A program made the position numbers and the translations under genes. DNA of 64,000 nt from Trueperella bernardiae (GTDB taxonomy: Bacteria; Actinomycetota; Actinomycetes; Actinomycetales; Actinomycetaceae): positions 1-64,000 of the forward strand of contig NZ_LNIZ01000007.1 in NCBI RefSeq assembly GCF_001469025.1, given 5' to 3'. Under the pieces are notes generated by a model that worked only from the letters and a program-made list of their open reading frames with translations, had not been told where the DNA came from and did no database searches. Positions 25,801-35,224 of this stretch are shown here, piece after piece. Position 1 is the first letter of the stretch. Each line of letters begins with the position of its first letter.

Positions 25801-26176
25801 GGAGTCCCAGACCGAGGAGCCGACCTTCTACCTCGACTTCCCCGTGGAGACCTCGCCGCTCACCGCCCCGCACCGCTCCGTTCCCGGGCTGGCCGAGCGC
25901 TGGGACCTCGTGGCCTTCGGCATGGAGCTCGGCACCGCGTACACCGAGCTGACCGACCCGATCGACCAGCGCGACCGCCTCACCCGCCAGTCCCTGCTGG
26001 CTGCCGCCGGGGACGCCGAGGCGATGGAGGTTGACGAGGAGTTCTTGAGCGCCCTCGAGTTCGGCATGCGGCCCACCGGCGGGCTCGGGATTGGCATCGA
26101 CCGGCTGACGATGTTCCTGGTGGACGGCACGATCCGCGACACGCTGGCGTTCCCGTTCGTCAAACCCGCCCAGTAG
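22832..26176 (+). CDS. lysX: LysX: lysyl-phosphatidylglycerol synthase / lysyl-tRNA synthetase
   Basis: 1114-residue fusion. Residues 1-230 hold about six membrane helices. Residues 230-600 form the DUF2156-type aminoacyl-transferase domain (WKVTNGVALAGGDPLGD, ISLNFAMFRSAFEV). Residues 680-780 form an OB fold (ISIVGRILRIRDHGGIIFADLREGT), and the rest is a class II lysyl-tRNA synthetase (RNFRNEGADSTHNPEF as motif 2, GLGIGIDRLTMFL as motif 3). It charges tRNA with lysine and transfers the lysine to membrane phosphatidylglycerol, reducing surface negative charge and giving resistance to cationic peptides, as shown for mycobacterial LysX. The start is leaderless by its -10 box. Confidence 0.93.
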   Translation: MHTSMDVDLPCQPARASQEAVARFFTFLLQVVAVWNIVGLLVERIAPGTAAAISDFFWLTNIYSDPSLIWGLINAMLASGFMRRQRAAMIGFLVVFQVTTLALAVAVIPMWHDLAELGVERLEYFLFVAATLFALASIIVLLWARAAFPGRLVRGAWWRALAVGLGGLGLGFGYGFLSAVMVHHMPYLDAAKWAAAAIVSADPTGHPYDVSYDAGWWTFLIVEIIVVAGLLGAISTFFRADARQVARQVDSAVTARTILLHDDDADSLSYFATRDDRRLTTSPNGRAAISWKVTNGVALAGGDPLGDRRSWPEAIATWQLVARRYSWVPAVISASEEGARAYQDAGMHLIAMGDESVIYPADFSLSKNKPVRRAIAGPRNAGYTVKIRRQEEIDAAELAELAACAERWRVGDERGFSMALGRLGDPRDPRILVVTAHDAGGEVRSLLTFVPWGKRGVSLDLMRRSPDAASGVNELMMTELMQNAENLAIDRISLNFAMFRSAFEVSERVGATPLQRLNYRILMLASRWWQLHSLYESNAKYNPVWKRRLMCYSSAQQLTRTLIACGRAEGFVPDAPQAFRRRNAAQESATYVGDVVARMQPILDELLNPPAIEPKRNEQQRVRIAKLATLEAAGMDAYPPAVSHTASIAQVKRGPVAFGPGADATGAVDATGADGVVGEISIVGRILRIRDHGGIIFADLREGTDELQISLERSGAADMALWRAGVDRGDVVSVTGRLGVSRTGEPTFAVESWTMAAKSLVAPPDKFRGVADPEARLRNRHMYLATDAGAWTRLYTRSAAVKAVRDFLAVRDYIEVETPILQRVHGGANARPFATHINAYDLNLTMRIAPELFLKRLCVAGVERVFELGRNFRNEGADSTHNPEFTSLEAYEAYGDYLTMRDLTRELIIAAATAVHGSPRVPRPGGGWLDISGPWRSITVHDAVSEACGQRVTAETSAEELRELCKKFDIEVGLHATPGAMVTELYDELVESQTEEPTFYLDFPVETSPLTAPHRSVPGLAERWDLVAFGMELGTAYTELTDPIDQRDRLTRQSLLAAAGDAEAMEVDEEFLSALEFGMRPTGGLGIGIDRLTMFLVDGTIRDTLAFPFVKPAQ

Positions 26177-26200
26177 GGTGCCGGTGCCGGTGCCGGCGGG

Positions 26201-26881
26201 TCAGTTGGCGGGCGGCTGGCGAGTAGATGGGCCGGCCAGGATCAACTCCGCCACCTCGGCCGGGTGCGTGAGCGGGAACAGGTGGTTCCAGCCGCGTGCC
26301 TCGATGAGCTCGCTACCGATCTGGCGCGCGAACGCGCGCTGGGCCGAGCGATGCGAGCTCGCCCCCGGGTGGGGGAGAGCGCACACGTGCAACGTGGGCG
26401 GAAGCGGGTGCCCCAGCTTCTGAGAGATCCGATCCTGCAGGCGGGCAAGCTCGGCGAGCTGGAAGGTGATGGCCTCGAGGCCGGCGGGCGTGCCGTAGCG
26501 CGCCTGCCGCTCGGCCCCGGAAATCGGGTCCTTCCCCGTCAGGGCAAGCATGGCCGCCGCGCGGGCCAGCGCTCCGAGCGGGGCGGCGAACCGGGGAACG
26601 CGTACGTGGGAGCTGGCCTCGCCGAGGGTGGTGGGGTCGAGCAGGGTGAGAGAGTCTGCGCCGTCCAGGGCTAAGGAGAGGGCGGCGAGCCCGCCGAGCG
26701 AGTGGCCGATAAGGTCGAGCCGCTCGGTGCCGCGGTCGGGGAGTCCGAGGGCGCGCGGCAGATCCTCCGAGGTGAGGGGCACGGCCCACTGGTCGGCCAC
26801 GATGACGCGCCCGCGAAGGAGCGCGGCGAGCGGCGCGTAGTCACGCGGAGCGAGAGCCAGTCCGGGCAGGATCACCCACAT
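26201..26881 (-). CDS. Alpha/beta hydrolase
   Basis: 226-residue alpha/beta hydrolase. The nucleophile elbow LIGHSLGG lies near residue 57, a conserved Asp in LTLLDPTTLG near 80, and a late His in ARGWNHLFPLTHP. The start at MWVILPG is chosen because GGGAGGTGG lies four to five bases before it; a TTG eight codons earlier is also open. The 5' end overlaps the DUF998-like gene upstream by 41 bp, so the two are co-transcribed. The substrate is unknown. It converges on lysX with 24 bases between the stops. Confidence 0.8.
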   Translation of the reverse strand: MWVILPGLALAPRDYAPLAALLRGRVIVADQWAVPLTSEDLPRALGLPDRGTERLDLIGHSLGGLAALSLALDGADSLTLLDPTTLGEASSHVRVPRFAAPLGALARAAAMLALTGKDPISGAERQARYGTPAGLEAITFQLAELARLQDRISQKLGHPLPPTLHVCALPHPGASSHRSAQRAFARQIGSELIEARGWNHLFPLTHPAEVAELILAGPSTRQPPAN

Positions 26882-27623
26882 GTCCACCTCCCATCCGCGC
26901 CGCAATCATCAGCATGAGGACGACGGACGCCGCCACCTGCACGCGCTGCGCGATCCCCACCGGCCACCCGGCAGCGATCGTCACGAGCTCCACGCCCATC
27001 GCCCCCACCACCACGGCCCCCACGGCCTGCATCACCCGCGTGCCGGCGAGCAGCGCGCCCACCGCCACCGCGACCAGTCCGAGCCCCGCCAGCGACGACG
27101 TCACCGTATGGGCGAGGTGGCTGAACGACGTGCCGGCCTCGAGTTGTGCCCGGCACGAGGGCACGGATTCGGCACAGTCCATGGGGAAGGCGGCGTCCAA
27201 CACGGTGGCGATTCCGGCCAGCGCCATCCCGCCCGGCACCAGTGCTACGAGCACCCGCTCCGGCACAAGCCCGGCCAGCCGGCCGCCAACCCCGGCACCG
27301 CCCGCCGCGCCCGGTAGCCCGCCGCGCGCTCCCGCCAGCCCCGCATCCAGCTCACCCGCGTGACCTGACCCCCAGCGCACCCCGGGCAGGAGGTCGCGCG
27401 CCGCGCCACGGCGTCGTGACCACAAGTAAAACCCGACGGCCGCGAACGCCACCCCCGCAGCCGCATCCATCGAGCGCACGAGCGCGGAGGACGCCTGGTC
27501 CGCCGCCGACAGCTCGGACAAATACGACACCGTGGGGGAGAGCGGGTAGCCGAGGGCGGCCTCGGTCAGAACGCTGGCATAGGCCAGCGCCCCCAGGGTC
27601 AAGGCGATCGCGGCAATTAACAC
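26841..27623 (-). CDS. DUF998-like integral membrane protein
   Basis: 260 residues, about six transmembrane helices, Ala/Gly-rich. The N-terminal segment ending in SPTVSYLSELSA (a conserved position in DUF998 proteins) and the loop DAAFPMDCAES...CRAQ with two Cys in an extracytoplasmic loop support the assignment. A Gly-rich linker between helices 2 and 3 (about 85-115) looks expanded. The GTG start has TAGGTT six bases upstream, suggesting a leaderless mRNA. The 3' end overlaps a hydrolase gene. Function is unknown. Confidence 0.7.
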   Translation of the reverse strand: MLIAAIALTLGALAYASVLTEAALGYPLSPTVSYLSELSAADQASSALVRSMDAAAGVAFAAVGFYLWSRRRGAARDLLPGVRWGSGHAGELDAGLAGARGGLPGAAGGAGVGGRLAGLVPERVLVALVPGGMALAGIATVLDAAFPMDCAESVPSCRAQLEAGTSFSHLAHTVTSSLAGLGLVAVAVGALLAGTRVMQAVGAVVVGAMGVELVTIAAGWPVGIAQRVQVAASVVLMLMIAARMGGGHVGDPARTGSRSA

Positions 27624-27629
27624 GCATCA

Positions 27630-27635
27630 AACCTA
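27630..27635 (-). promoter_or_regulatory. -10 box for leaderless DUF998-like gene
   Basis: On the minus strand TAGGTT ends six bases before the GTG start at 27623. Confidence 0.5.
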
Positions 27636-27657
27636 GCGCGCCGCGCCCTGACCCCCA

Positions 27658-28689
27658 TCAGCCCACCGGATGAAGCGAGGGCACGATGAGGGAGAACAGA
27701 TCCTTGGGGTCGTCGGGTTCGGCGACCAGCTCGATGTCGTCGAAGTAGCTGGTGCCGGCCACGGAGTCGCGCGTGTAGCGCAGGGCGGAGAAGTCGCTCA
27801 TGGCGAAGCCAACGGAGTCGAACAGGGTGATCTCGTCTGCCGACGTCCGCCCGGGCGCCTTACCCGCCAGGACGTCGGCGAACTCGGTCACGGGGAAGTC
27901 CGGGGCCATCTGCTGGATCTCGCCCTCGATGCGGGTTTGCGGGGTGAATTCCACGAACACAGTGGAGCGCTCAAGGATCGCGGCTTCGAGCTCGGTTTTG
28001 CCCGGACAGTCCCCGCCGATCGCGTTGAGGTGCACGCCGGACCGCACCTGCGCATCCGACAGGATGGTGTTGTTGGCCTTGTCGGCGGTGCAGACGGTGA
28101 TGACGTCGGCCCCGGCCACGGCGTCGTCCACGCTGTCGCACACCGTGATCGTAAAGCCCAGCGGGGCGAGGTTGCGGTGGAATTTTTCCATGGCGTGCGG
28201 GTCGATGTCGTAGATGCGCAGCTCCTCCAGGCCGAGCGCGGCGCGCATGCCGAGCGCCTGGAATTCCGACTGCGAACCCGAGCCGATGAGGGCGTGGACG
28301 CGCGAGTCCGGGCGGGCCAGCGTGCGTGCCACGAGCGCGGAGCACGCGGCCGTGCGCAGGGCGGTGAGCAGGGTCATCTCGGCGAGGAAGGTCGGATAGC
28401 CGTTGTCGACGTCGGCGAGCACGCCGAACGCCGTGACCGTCTGGAAGCCGCGCGCTGGGTTGGACGGGTGGCCGTTGACGTACTTGAACGAGTACTCCTC
28501 CGAGTTCGACGTGGGCATCAGCTCGATCACCCCGATCGGGGAGTGGCTGGCCACGCGCGGGATCTTCTCGAACGAGTCCCAGTTGAGGAAGTCGGCTTCG
28601 AGGTAGTCCATCATCCCGGAGATGATCTTCTCCACGCCGGTGCTGAAGATCCAGCGCGACATGTTCGTCACGTCAACGAAGGTGGTCAT
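27658..28689 (-). CDS. ocd: Ornithine cyclodeaminase family protein
   Basis: 343 residues of the ornithine cyclodeaminase/mu-crystallin family, which use NAD to convert ornithine to proline and ammonia or act as related amino-acid dehydrogenases. Visible features are the substrate-side FKYVNGHPSNPARGF, the TALRTAACSALVART helix, the Rossmann start ALIGSGSQSEFQA (near 140), and the Asp-rich C-terminal IGGDCPGKTELE. The start at MTTFVDV has AAGGAT upstream. It stands alone on the minus strand. Whether it makes proline or another product cannot be told from sequence. Confidence 0.88.
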   Translation of the reverse strand: MTTFVDVTNMSRWIFSTGVEKIISGMMDYLEADFLNWDSFEKIPRVASHSPIGVIELMPTSNSEEYSFKYVNGHPSNPARGFQTVTAFGVLADVDNGYPTFLAEMTLLTALRTAACSALVARTLARPDSRVHALIGSGSQSEFQALGMRAALGLEELRIYDIDPHAMEKFHRNLAPLGFTITVCDSVDDAVAGADVITVCTADKANNTILSDAQVRSGVHLNAIGGDCPGKTELEAAILERSTVFVEFTPQTRIEGEIQQMAPDFPVTEFADVLAGKAPGRTSADEITLFDSVGFAMSDFSALRYTRDSVAGTSYFDDIELVAEPDDPKDLFSLIVPSLHPVG

Positions 28690-28996
28690 GGGTGATCCTT
28701 TCGCGTTGTTCATCACATCGTAGCGCGCCGCCGGGGGCGTGGCTAGGCGGTCCGCCCGCGGGCTCGGCGGTGGCGGCGGGGGCCTTTTTCACGACGCCGT
28801 GGCGCGGCTTTTCCGGGCTTTCTCCCGATGCCGCGCGGGGGCGTTGGGTGCGGGTCGCGGCCGGCGGGGTGGGCGCCTTACGTGACCGGTTGCCGCGCGC
28901 ATGTCGCTAAGCTGATCGGCCCTCCGTTCGACGCGCCGGCGGAGAGTGCGTAGGCTGAAACGGTTCAGATGGCAACGAGAGTGCGAGGAGGTTGCC
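28690..28996. other. Intergenic region between ocd and ABC importer
   Basis: 307 bp without a gene, between divergent genes. On the minus strand TACGAT about 27 bp before the ocd start may be a -10 box. On the plus side TAGGCT near 28951 may serve the importer operon. I looked for a DtxR/IdeR-type iron box and found none; a weak CTGAA-N4-TTCAG palindrome near 28955 is the only symmetry. Confidence 0.5.
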
Positions 28997-29995
28997 ATGA
29001 GCAAGCGCGGGCTCCTCATCGGGTGCGTGGCCCTCGGTGTCGCTATGCTCCTCGCCGTTGCCATCGGCCCGATCCTCACCCCGCCAGCCGACGTCGCCGC
29101 CGCCCTCTCCCGTGCCATCACCGGCGCTGATGCCCCCGCCTCCGACGCCCTCATCACCCACATCCGCCTCCCACGCGTGCTCATGGCCGCGCTCGTGGGC
29201 GGGGCGCTCGCGGTGGCCGGGGCTGCCATGCAGGCCGTGTTCCGCAACCCGCTCGCCGAGCCGGGGATCACCGGGGTGGGGACGGGAGCGGCCGCGGTCG
29301 CGGTGGTCGTCATCGTGTCCGGGGCCTCGCTCGCGCATCCGGCCCTGCTGCCGCTCGGCGCGTTCGCCGGGGCGTTGGCCGCCACTGGGCTCGTGCAGCT
29401 GGTGGGGGCGCGCGGCCCGCGGGCGTCCACGGCCACGATCCTGCTGGTGGGCGTGGCTCTCAACTCCTTCCTCGGCGCTATCATCGCCGCCACGATCGCC
29501 AACGCCCCCGACGCCGAAAACGCCCGCTCGGCCATCTTCTGGCTGAACGGCGACCTCGCCGGGCGCACGATGTCCGACGTCGCGCTGGTAGTGGCGCCCG
29601 TGGTGATCGGCGCGATCGGCGTGGGCCTACACGCCCGCGAGCTCAACATGCTCTCCCTCGGCGCCTCGACGGCCCAGAGCTCGGGGGTGGCGGTGCGGCG
29701 GGTGTCGCACACGGTGCTGGCCTTCGCGGCGCTCGCCACCGCCGGTGCCGTGGCTACCACGGGCGTGATCTCGTTCGTCGGGCTGGTGGTGCCCCACCTC
29801 ATTCGTCTGGCGCGCGGGGAGAACTACCGGATGCTCATCCCCGCGTCCTTCATCTTCGGCGCGGTGTTCCTCATCGTCGCCGACACCGTAGCCCGCATGA
29901 TCTTCACCCCCGTGGTGCTGCAGACCGGGGTGGTGACGGCACTGGTGGGCGCGCCGATGCTGCTCTTCCTCGTGCTGAGGGAGGGGCACCGATGA
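28997..29995 (+). CDS. FecCD-type ABC transporter permease
   Basis: 332-residue permease with about nine to ten membrane helices, for import of iron-siderophore, haem or cobalamin. Family motifs are [42 protein letters not shown] (typical FecCD helix 2-3) and [16 protein letters not shown] near the C-terminus. The start at 28997 has GAGGAGG nine bases before. It overlaps the ATPase gene by four bases, and the substrate-binding lipoprotein follows. The order permease-ATPase-binding protein is unusual but complete. Confidence 0.9.
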   Translation: MSKRGLLIGCVALGVAMLLAVAIGPILTPPADVAAALSRAITGADAPASDALITHIRLPRVLMAALVGGALAVAGAAMQAVFRNPLAEPGITGVGTGAAAVAVVVIVSGASLAHPALLPLGAFAGALAATGLVQLVGARGPRASTATILLVGVALNSFLGAIIAATIANAPDAENARSAIFWLNGDLAGRTMSDVALVVAPVVIGAIGVGLHARELNMLSLGASTAQSSGVAVRRVSHTVLAFAALATAGAVATTGVISFVGLVVPHLIRLARGENYRMLIPASFIFGAVFLIVADTVARMIFTPVVLQTGVVTALVGAPMLLFLVLREGHR

Positions 29996-30819
29996 GCGGG
30001 GCGAGCGCCGGGCAGCCGGTTGCTGGGCGCGCGGCGGCCGCGGTCAGCCTGCGCGGCCTTCGGGCCGGCTACGGCGACCGGCCCGTGCTGGACATCGCCC
30101 ACCTCGAGCTCGGCGCCGGCCGGATCGTGGGTCTCATCGGTCCGAACGGCGCGGGCAAGTCCACGCTGGTCAAGGCCATCCTGGGGCTGGTGCCGGCTGA
30201 GGGTGTGGTGGAGGTCGGCGGGGAGAGCCTTGCCCGACTCTCTGCGCGCCGGCGGGCCGAGCTCGTGGCCTACCTCGCCCAGGAATCCCTGCGCGGCTCG
30301 GCCTTCACCGGCCGCGAGGTGGTGGAGATGGGCCGGTATGCCGCCCTCCCGCGCTTCGGTTCGCTTTCCGCCGACGACGACGCCCGTGTCGCGTCCGCCC
30401 TTGCCGCCACCGGCGCGCTGGCCTGGGCCGAGCGCCCCACCCGGCAGACCTCGGGAGGTGAACGCCAGCTCACCGGCCTGGCCCGCGCTCTCGCACAGGA
30501 CGCGCCCCTGCTCTTGCTGGATGAGCCGGTCTCCGCGCTCGACCTGTCCCACGCCGTGGCCGTGCTCAAGGTGCTACGGCCCTGGGTGGCGGCCGACCGG
30601 CGTCGGACCGTGATCGCCGTCCTGCACGATCTCACGCTCGCCGCCCGGTTCTGTGACGAGCTAGTCCTCCTCCAGCCCCGGCTGGGAGGGGCGCGGGTGC
30701 GGGCCCGCGGCACGCCAGGCGAGGTGCTCACTCCCGAGGCGATCAAGGAGATCTACGGCACGCCCGTGGACGTCCGGCCCTCCCCGGTCACCGGCACGCT
30801 CGTCGTCACCCCGCTCTAG
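29992..30819 (+). CDS. ABC transporter ATP-binding protein (FepC/BtuD type)
   Basis: 275 residues. It has the Walker [10 protein letters not shown] near 52, Q-loop YLAQES, signature [15 protein letters not shown], Walker [13 protein letters not shown] and H-loop VLHDL, all intact. This is the energising subunit of the FecCD-type importer with which it overlaps. The first 17 residues are a variable Ala/Gly extension. The C-terminal [20 protein letters not shown] is typical of siderophore and haem importer ATPases. Confidence 0.92.
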   Translation: MSGASAGQPVAGRAAAAVSLRGLRAGYGDRPVLDIAHLELGAGRIVGLIGPNGAGKSTLVKAILGLVPAEGVVEVGGESLARLSARRRAELVAYLAQESLRGSAFTGREVVEMGRYAALPRFGSLSADDDARVASALAATGALAWAERPTRQTSGGERQLTGLARALAQDAPLLLLDEPVSALDLSHAVAVLKVLRPWVAADRRRTVIAVLHDLTLAARFCDELVLLQPRLGGARVRARGTPGEVLTPEAIKEIYGTPVDVRPSPVTGTLVVTPL

Positions 30820-30896
30820 CACCGCTCACGCAGTCTCCGCGAAGCCCCTGATCACATGCCCTCCTATCAATTTTCGACTCACGAAAGGTCAACATC

Positions 30897-31862
30897 ATGA
30901 AGAAACTCCTTGCAGCCGCAGCCGTCCTGGCCCTCGCAGCGTGCTCCCACGCGCCGGCGAGTTCGGGGGAGGCCGGGCCGTCGGCGTCGGGAAGTGCCGA
31001 GACCACAACCCAAACCGATGAGCCTACGGACACCGTGACGGAGACCAGCGCCTACACGCGCATCGTGGCCACCAGCCCCGAGACCAGCGACATGGCCCTC
31101 ATGCTCGCTGGGCCGGAGAACGTGGCGGTGATTTCGGCGTCGGCGGCGTCGCCGATGGGGCAGAACCCGGAGCTCGCGCGGCAGGTGACCGAGCGGCTCG
31201 AGACGGGCATCAACCCCGACGCCGAACAGATCCTGTCCTACAACCCGGACCTGGTGGTGATGACGGCGCGCTTCGAGTCGGAGAGCGGGGTGGCCGAGCA
31301 GCTGCGCGCAGCCGGCGTGGAGGTGCTCGACTTCGACGGCCACGAGTTCGACACCCCGGAGCTGTACGCGGCGGCGGTGGAGAAGATGGGCGAGAAACTG
31401 GCGATGCCGGTCACGGCCGCGGGGCTGACGAACGATTTCCTGGGGCGGATCGCGCAGATCGACGCCGAGGTGGCGCAGGTTGAGAGCAAGAAGAGCCCGG
31501 CGGTGCTCGAGCTCATCGCGCGCGGGGGCAAGGTCATGGCGATGGGCGTGAACAACGTGGTGCCCGGCCTGGCGATCCGCGCGGGCGCCACCGACGCCGG
31601 CGCGGCCGCCGGCATCACTCGTACCATGCCGATCGACGCCGAAACCCTGCTCAAGGCCAGCCCCGACATCTTGTTCGTGGAGGATTTCATGGGCGCCGGA
31701 CTTGAGCCCTTCGAGGATCTGCTGGGCAACCCGGCGCTGGCCGACGTGCCCGCGATCAGGGACGGGCGCGTGGTGCTACTGCCGATGAACGAGGCCTCCT
31801 CCACGGCCGGCCTGCAGATGGACAAGGGCTACGCCACGATCGCTACCGAGGTGCAAAAGTAA
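30897..31862 (+). CDS. Substrate-binding lipoprotein of the FecCD-type importer
   Basis: 321 residues. A short lipoprotein signal ends in the lipobox LAAC (Cys16), followed by a Ser/Thr/Glu linker (17-50) and a type III periplasmic-binding fold: RIVATSPETSDMALML, INPDAEQILSYNPDLVVM, a long connecting helix, and ASPDILFVEDF near the end. It resembles haem (HmuT-like) or siderophore receptors; no ligand residue can be assigned with confidence. GAAAGG lies eight bases before the ATG, and 77 bp separate it from the ATPase gene. It converges on the AI-2E-type gene. Confidence 0.88.
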   Translation: MKKLLAAAAVLALAACSHAPASSGEAGPSASGSAETTTQTDEPTDTVTETSAYTRIVATSPETSDMALMLAGPENVAVISASAASPMGQNPELARQVTERLETGINPDAEQILSYNPDLVVMTARFESESGVAEQLRAAGVEVLDFDGHEFDTPELYAAAVEKMGEKLAMPVTAAGLTNDFLGRIAQIDAEVAQVESKKSPAVLELIARGGKVMAMGVNNVVPGLAIRAGATDAGAAAGITRTMPIDAETLLKASPDILFVEDFMGAGLEPFEDLLGNPALADVPAIRDGRVVLLPMNEASSTAGLQMDKGYATIATEVQK

Positions 31863-31872
31863 AGGTGAGGGG

Positions 31873-33129
31873 TTAGTCCTCTTCAGGGAGCACCTTCTCC
31901 TGCGGGATGTCGGGAAGCTCGGTCATCTCCTCGTCGCCCTGGCGGAGCGTGCGGTAGACCGACCAGGCGATCGCCATGAGCGGGATCGCAATCACCGCGC
32001 CCACCAGGCCGCCGGCGAAGCCACCTGCCGCCACGCCGATCGCCACCACGATCGGGTGAAGCGCCACCTGGCGGCCCATGATAAGCGGCTGGAGGAGGTG
32101 CCCTTCGATCTGGCCAATGCCCGCGATGCCCACGCCCACGACGATGAACTTGACCAGGCCGCCCGACGCCAGCGCTACGATCATCGCCACCACCATCGCC
32201 GCCGGTGCGCCGACCAGCGGAATGAACGTGCCGATCAACACCAGGACGGCGAGCGGGGCTGACAGCGGCACGCCCACGATTGACAAGAAGATGAAGGCCA
32301 GGATCCCGTTGATGATCGAAATGATGACGGTGCCGCGGGCGTACCCGGAGAAGGCCACCCAGCCGGCCGTCGCGCCCAGGTGGCTGCGGTAGCGGTTGCG
32401 CGCCGGGAGCAGGTTCAAGAACCACAGCCACATCTGAGGGCCCTGGGCAAGGAAAAAGAAGGTGACGAACAGCGACAGAGCCAGGATCGTCATGACGACG
32501 GCGAAGTTCGAGGCGTTGGCCAGCACGGTCTGCGCGATGGCGCCCGCGTTGGACTGGATCCAATCCGTGCCCGTGGACACGGCGTTCGAGATCGCCTCGG
32601 ACAGGTCCTGGCGGGACAGGTGCCAAGGCAGGTTGTCGCGGGTGAAGAAGTCGAGGATGGAGTTCACGCCGTCCTGAAACTGATTGGCCAGCGAGTCCCA
32701 TTCGTTGGCCACCGAGTAGACTACGTAGCTGACCATCCCGCCGAACACAATGAAGCCAAACAGCATGGCGAGCGCGGTGGCAGCCGTGCGGGGCATGTAC
32801 TTCGACAGCCACGATACGATCGGGTAGAGCACGGCGGTGAGCACGAAGGACAGGAAGACGCCCAGGAACACCTCGGTGACCGCGCCCAAGATCCACGCGA
32901 TCGCCACGATCACGATCCCCAGGCCGATCAGCATCCAGGAGGCGAGCCCATACTTGGCCAGCCAGTGCGGCACGCCCAGCGCCGAGTTCATCGCCGCCGG
33001 GGGCGCCACCATGCCACCCCACGTGCCAGTGGATTTCCCCGCGGCGATCGCGGCCACCTGTGCCTCATCCGTAGCCACCTGCGCCTTCTCGGTTGACGCC
33101 TTTTTGCGCCCACAATTCCAATTCATCAT
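31873..33129 (-). CDS. AI-2E family transporter
   Basis: 418-residue polytopic membrane protein of the AI-2E/PerM exporter family. Helices 1-2 ([42 protein letters not shown]) are followed by a large soluble loop and the conserved C-terminal block [35 protein letters not shown], with [31 protein letters not shown]. Relatives export autoinducer-2 or act as sodium/proton antiporters; which applies is unknown. The first 60 residues are a charged cytoplasmic extension. The start at MMNWNCG is supported by TAGGCT seven bases upstream. Confidence 0.85.
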   Translation of the reverse strand: MMNWNCGRKKASTEKAQVATDEAQVAAIAAGKSTGTWGGMVAPPAAMNSALGVPHWLAKYGLASWMLIGLGIVIVAIAWILGAVTEVFLGVFLSFVLTAVLYPIVSWLSKYMPRTAATALAMLFGFIVFGGMVSYVVYSVANEWDSLANQFQDGVNSILDFFTRDNLPWHLSRQDLSEAISNAVSTGTDWIQSNAGAIAQTVLANASNFAVVMTILALSLFVTFFFLAQGPQMWLWFLNLLPARNRYRSHLGATAGWVAFSGYARGTVIISIINGILAFIFLSIVGVPLSAPLAVLVLIGTFIPLVGAPAAMVVAMIVALASGGLVKFIVVGVGIAGIGQIEGHLLQPLIMGRQVALHPIVVAIGVAAGGFAGGLVGAVIAIPLMAIAWSVYRTLRQGDEEMTELPDIPQEKVLPEED

Positions 33130-33136
33130 GCCTTCG

Positions 33137-33142
33137 AGCCTA
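33137..33142 (-). promoter_or_regulatory. -10 box for AI-2E-type transporter gene
   Basis: On the minus strand TAGGCT ends seven bases before the ATG at 33129, consistent with a leaderless or nearly leaderless mRNA. Confidence 0.45.
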
Positions 33143-33256
33143 CTCGCTTGTGCCGGTGGGCACGACCCGTCCCGCCGCCCCGCCTGGCGGGAGAGAAATC
33201 GCATAGTCTGCGCCCAATACTGGAATATATGCGGAATTTATTCAAAGAATGGAGGT

Positions 33257-35047
33257 ATGGAAGAAAAGAATCAGGACGTAAACTGGAGCGAACCGCTCGA
33301 CGCTAACTCATCAGCCACCTCGGAGCTCGCCGCGCTCCTGTCAGTGGAAAAGGAAATCAACGCGGCAGACATTCAAGAAAAACCAGTCGAACTTGCCTCC
33401 GAAACCGCCGACGGCTCCATCAGCTGGCCCGTGGTCATCCCCGCGATGGCACTGGTGATCGCGGTGGTCGCCTGGGGACTCGGCGCCCCGGACAACTTCG
33501 AAAACGCTGCCTCGGCCATGTTCAGCTGGGTACTTGAGAACCTGGGGTGGGCGTTCGTCTTGTTCTCCACGGTGTTCGTGGTATTCGTCGTCGTGATCGC
33601 CGCCTCGAAATTCGGCTCGATCCGGCTTGGCGCCGCGAACGAGCAACCGGAATTCTCCAACACGTCGTGGGTGGCGATGATGTTCGCCGCCGGCATGGGG
33701 ATCGGCCTCATGTTCTACGGCGCCTCCGAGCCGCTCGCTTTCTACCGCGACGGCGTGCCCGGCCACGAGCCCAACGAAGTGGGCACCGCGATGGCCACCG
33801 CGATGTTCCACTGGACCCTGCACCCGTGGGCCATGTACGCGATCGTGGGCCTCGCGATCGCCTACTCGACCTACCGGATCGGGCGCAAGCAGCTGATCTC
33901 CGCCGCCTTCACTCCGCTGATCGGGGAGAAGCACGCGAACGGCGCGCTGGGTAAGGCCATCGACTCCCTGTCCGTCTTTGCCACTGTGTTCGGCACCGCC
34001 TGCTCGCTCGGGCTGGGCGCCCTGCAGATCCGGGCGGGCCTGACCGCGGCCGGTATCGTGGAGAATCCGGGGACCGGGCTGATCGTGGCGATCGTGTCCG
34101 TGCTGACCCTGGCCTTCCTGCTCTCCGCAATGTCTGGCGTTGGGCGTGGCATCCGCTACCTGTCGAACGCGAACATGGTCTTCGCCTCGATCCTCGCGGT
34201 CGCCGTCTTCATCCTTGGCCCCACGATCGCCCAGCTCAACCTTTTGCCCGGCTCGGTGGGCGCCTACCTGTCGCGCTTCTTCGAGATGGCCGGCCGCACC
34301 GCCGAATCCGCTAACGGCACTGCCGGAGATTGGCTGTCCGGGTGGACGATCTTCTACTGGGCCTGGTGGATCTCGTGGTCGCCGTTCGTAGGCATGTTTA
34401 TTGCGCGGATCTCGCGCGGGCGCACGGTGCGCGAGTTTTGCATGGGTGTTATGTTCATCCCTGCCGGCCTGTCCACGGTGTGGTTCGCGATCTTCGGTGG
34501 GTCCGCGATCTCGATGGAGCTCGCCGGCGAGTCGATCTACGGCGATGGCAACGTGGAGTCGCAGCTGTTCAACCTGTTGCACTCGCTACCGGGTGGGTTC
34601 GTGCTTGGGTTGGTTGCGGTGTTGTTGCTCGCCACCTTCTTCATCACCTCCGCCGACTCCGCCTCCACGGTCATGGCCTCCATCTCCCAGGGCGGGAAGT
34701 CCACGCCTACCCCGTGGTTGTCCGGCCTGTGGGGTCTACTGACCGCGGCCATCGGGCTCACCCTGCTCGTGTCCGGCGGCGACAGTGCCCTCGGCAACAT
34801 CCAATCGGTGACCATCGTGGCGGCCACCCCGTTCCTCTTCGTGGTGGTGGCGCTCATGTTTGCCCTGGTCAAGGACCTGCGCAACGATGTCGTCTACCTC
34901 GACCAGCGCTCCCAGGAGGCCTTCCAGCGCCAGCTCGCGATCGAACGCCGCCACCGGCGCGAGCGCGAGGAGGAGAAGCGGCTCAACCGAGCGCTGCGCC
35001 ACGCGATGAGCCGCCGCGGGCCCCGGGAGCACAGCAAGACTGAGTAG
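33257..35047 (+). CDS. BCCT family osmolyte transporter (BetP-like)
   Basis: 596 residues, 12 membrane helices flanked by long tails. The family core is clear: [23 protein letters not shown] (glycine-rich helix 3), and the signature [29 protein letters not shown]. These carriers import betaine, ectoine, carnitine or proline with sodium. The acidic N-terminal tail (about 55 residues) and the strongly basic C-terminal helix ([19 protein letters not shown]) match the osmosensing tails of corynebacterial BetP, EctP and LcoP, so activation by osmotic stress is likely. The start at 33257 has GGAGG directly upstream; the open frame runs far upstream but antisense to the neighbouring gene. Confidence 0.92.
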   Translation: MEEKNQDVNWSEPLDANSSATSELAALLSVEKEINAADIQEKPVELASETADGSISWPVVIPAMALVIAVVAWGLGAPDNFENAASAMFSWVLENLGWAFVLFSTVFVVFVVVIAASKFGSIRLGAANEQPEFSNTSWVAMMFAAGMGIGLMFYGASEPLAFYRDGVPGHEPNEVGTAMATAMFHWTLHPWAMYAIVGLAIAYSTYRIGRKQLISAAFTPLIGEKHANGALGKAIDSLSVFATVFGTACSLGLGALQIRAGLTAAGIVENPGTGLIVAIVSVLTLAFLLSAMSGVGRGIRYLSNANMVFASILAVAVFILGPTIAQLNLLPGSVGAYLSRFFEMAGRTAESANGTAGDWLSGWTIFYWAWWISWSPFVGMFIARISRGRTVREFCMGVMFIPAGLSTVWFAIFGGSAISMELAGESIYGDGNVESQLFNLLHSLPGGFVLGLVAVLLLATFFITSADSASTVMASISQGGKSTPTPWLSGLWGLLTAAIGLTLLVSGGDSALGNIQSVTIVAATPFLFVVVALMFALVKDLRNDVVYLDQRSQEAFQRQLAIERRHRREREEEKRLNRALRHAMSRRGPREHSKTE

Positions 35048-35070
35048 TCCGCGCTGATCCTGTAAGTAAC

Positions 35071-35123
35071 TGGTGAGTCTGGGGGCATTGCTGAAAACGG
35101 GGCTTTCGGGCTCAGATTCACCA
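35071..35123. repeat. Imperfect inverted repeat after BCCT gene
   Basis: 13-bp arms (35071-35083 and 35111-35123) match at about 11 positions around a 27-bp centre. A second GC-rich stem (35128-35133/35157-35162 with an inner 6-bp stem) follows. Neither has a T-run. They may terminate the BCCT transcript or mark a regulatory site for the next gene. Confidence 0.4.
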
Positions 35124-35224
35124 ATTAGCCACGCCGGGGCGTTTGCTGCCCCGCCACGTGGCCCGCAGGGCGGGCCAGCGGGAGTGGGTATGATGTGCGG
35201 GAACCGACTGAAGGCGGAAGTGAC

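Noticed and set aside
28690-28996. Iron-regulator (DtxR/IdeR) box upstream of the FecCD-type importer
   Set aside because: No 19-bp box resembling the TTAGG...CCTAA consensus is present, only a weak five-base palindrome.
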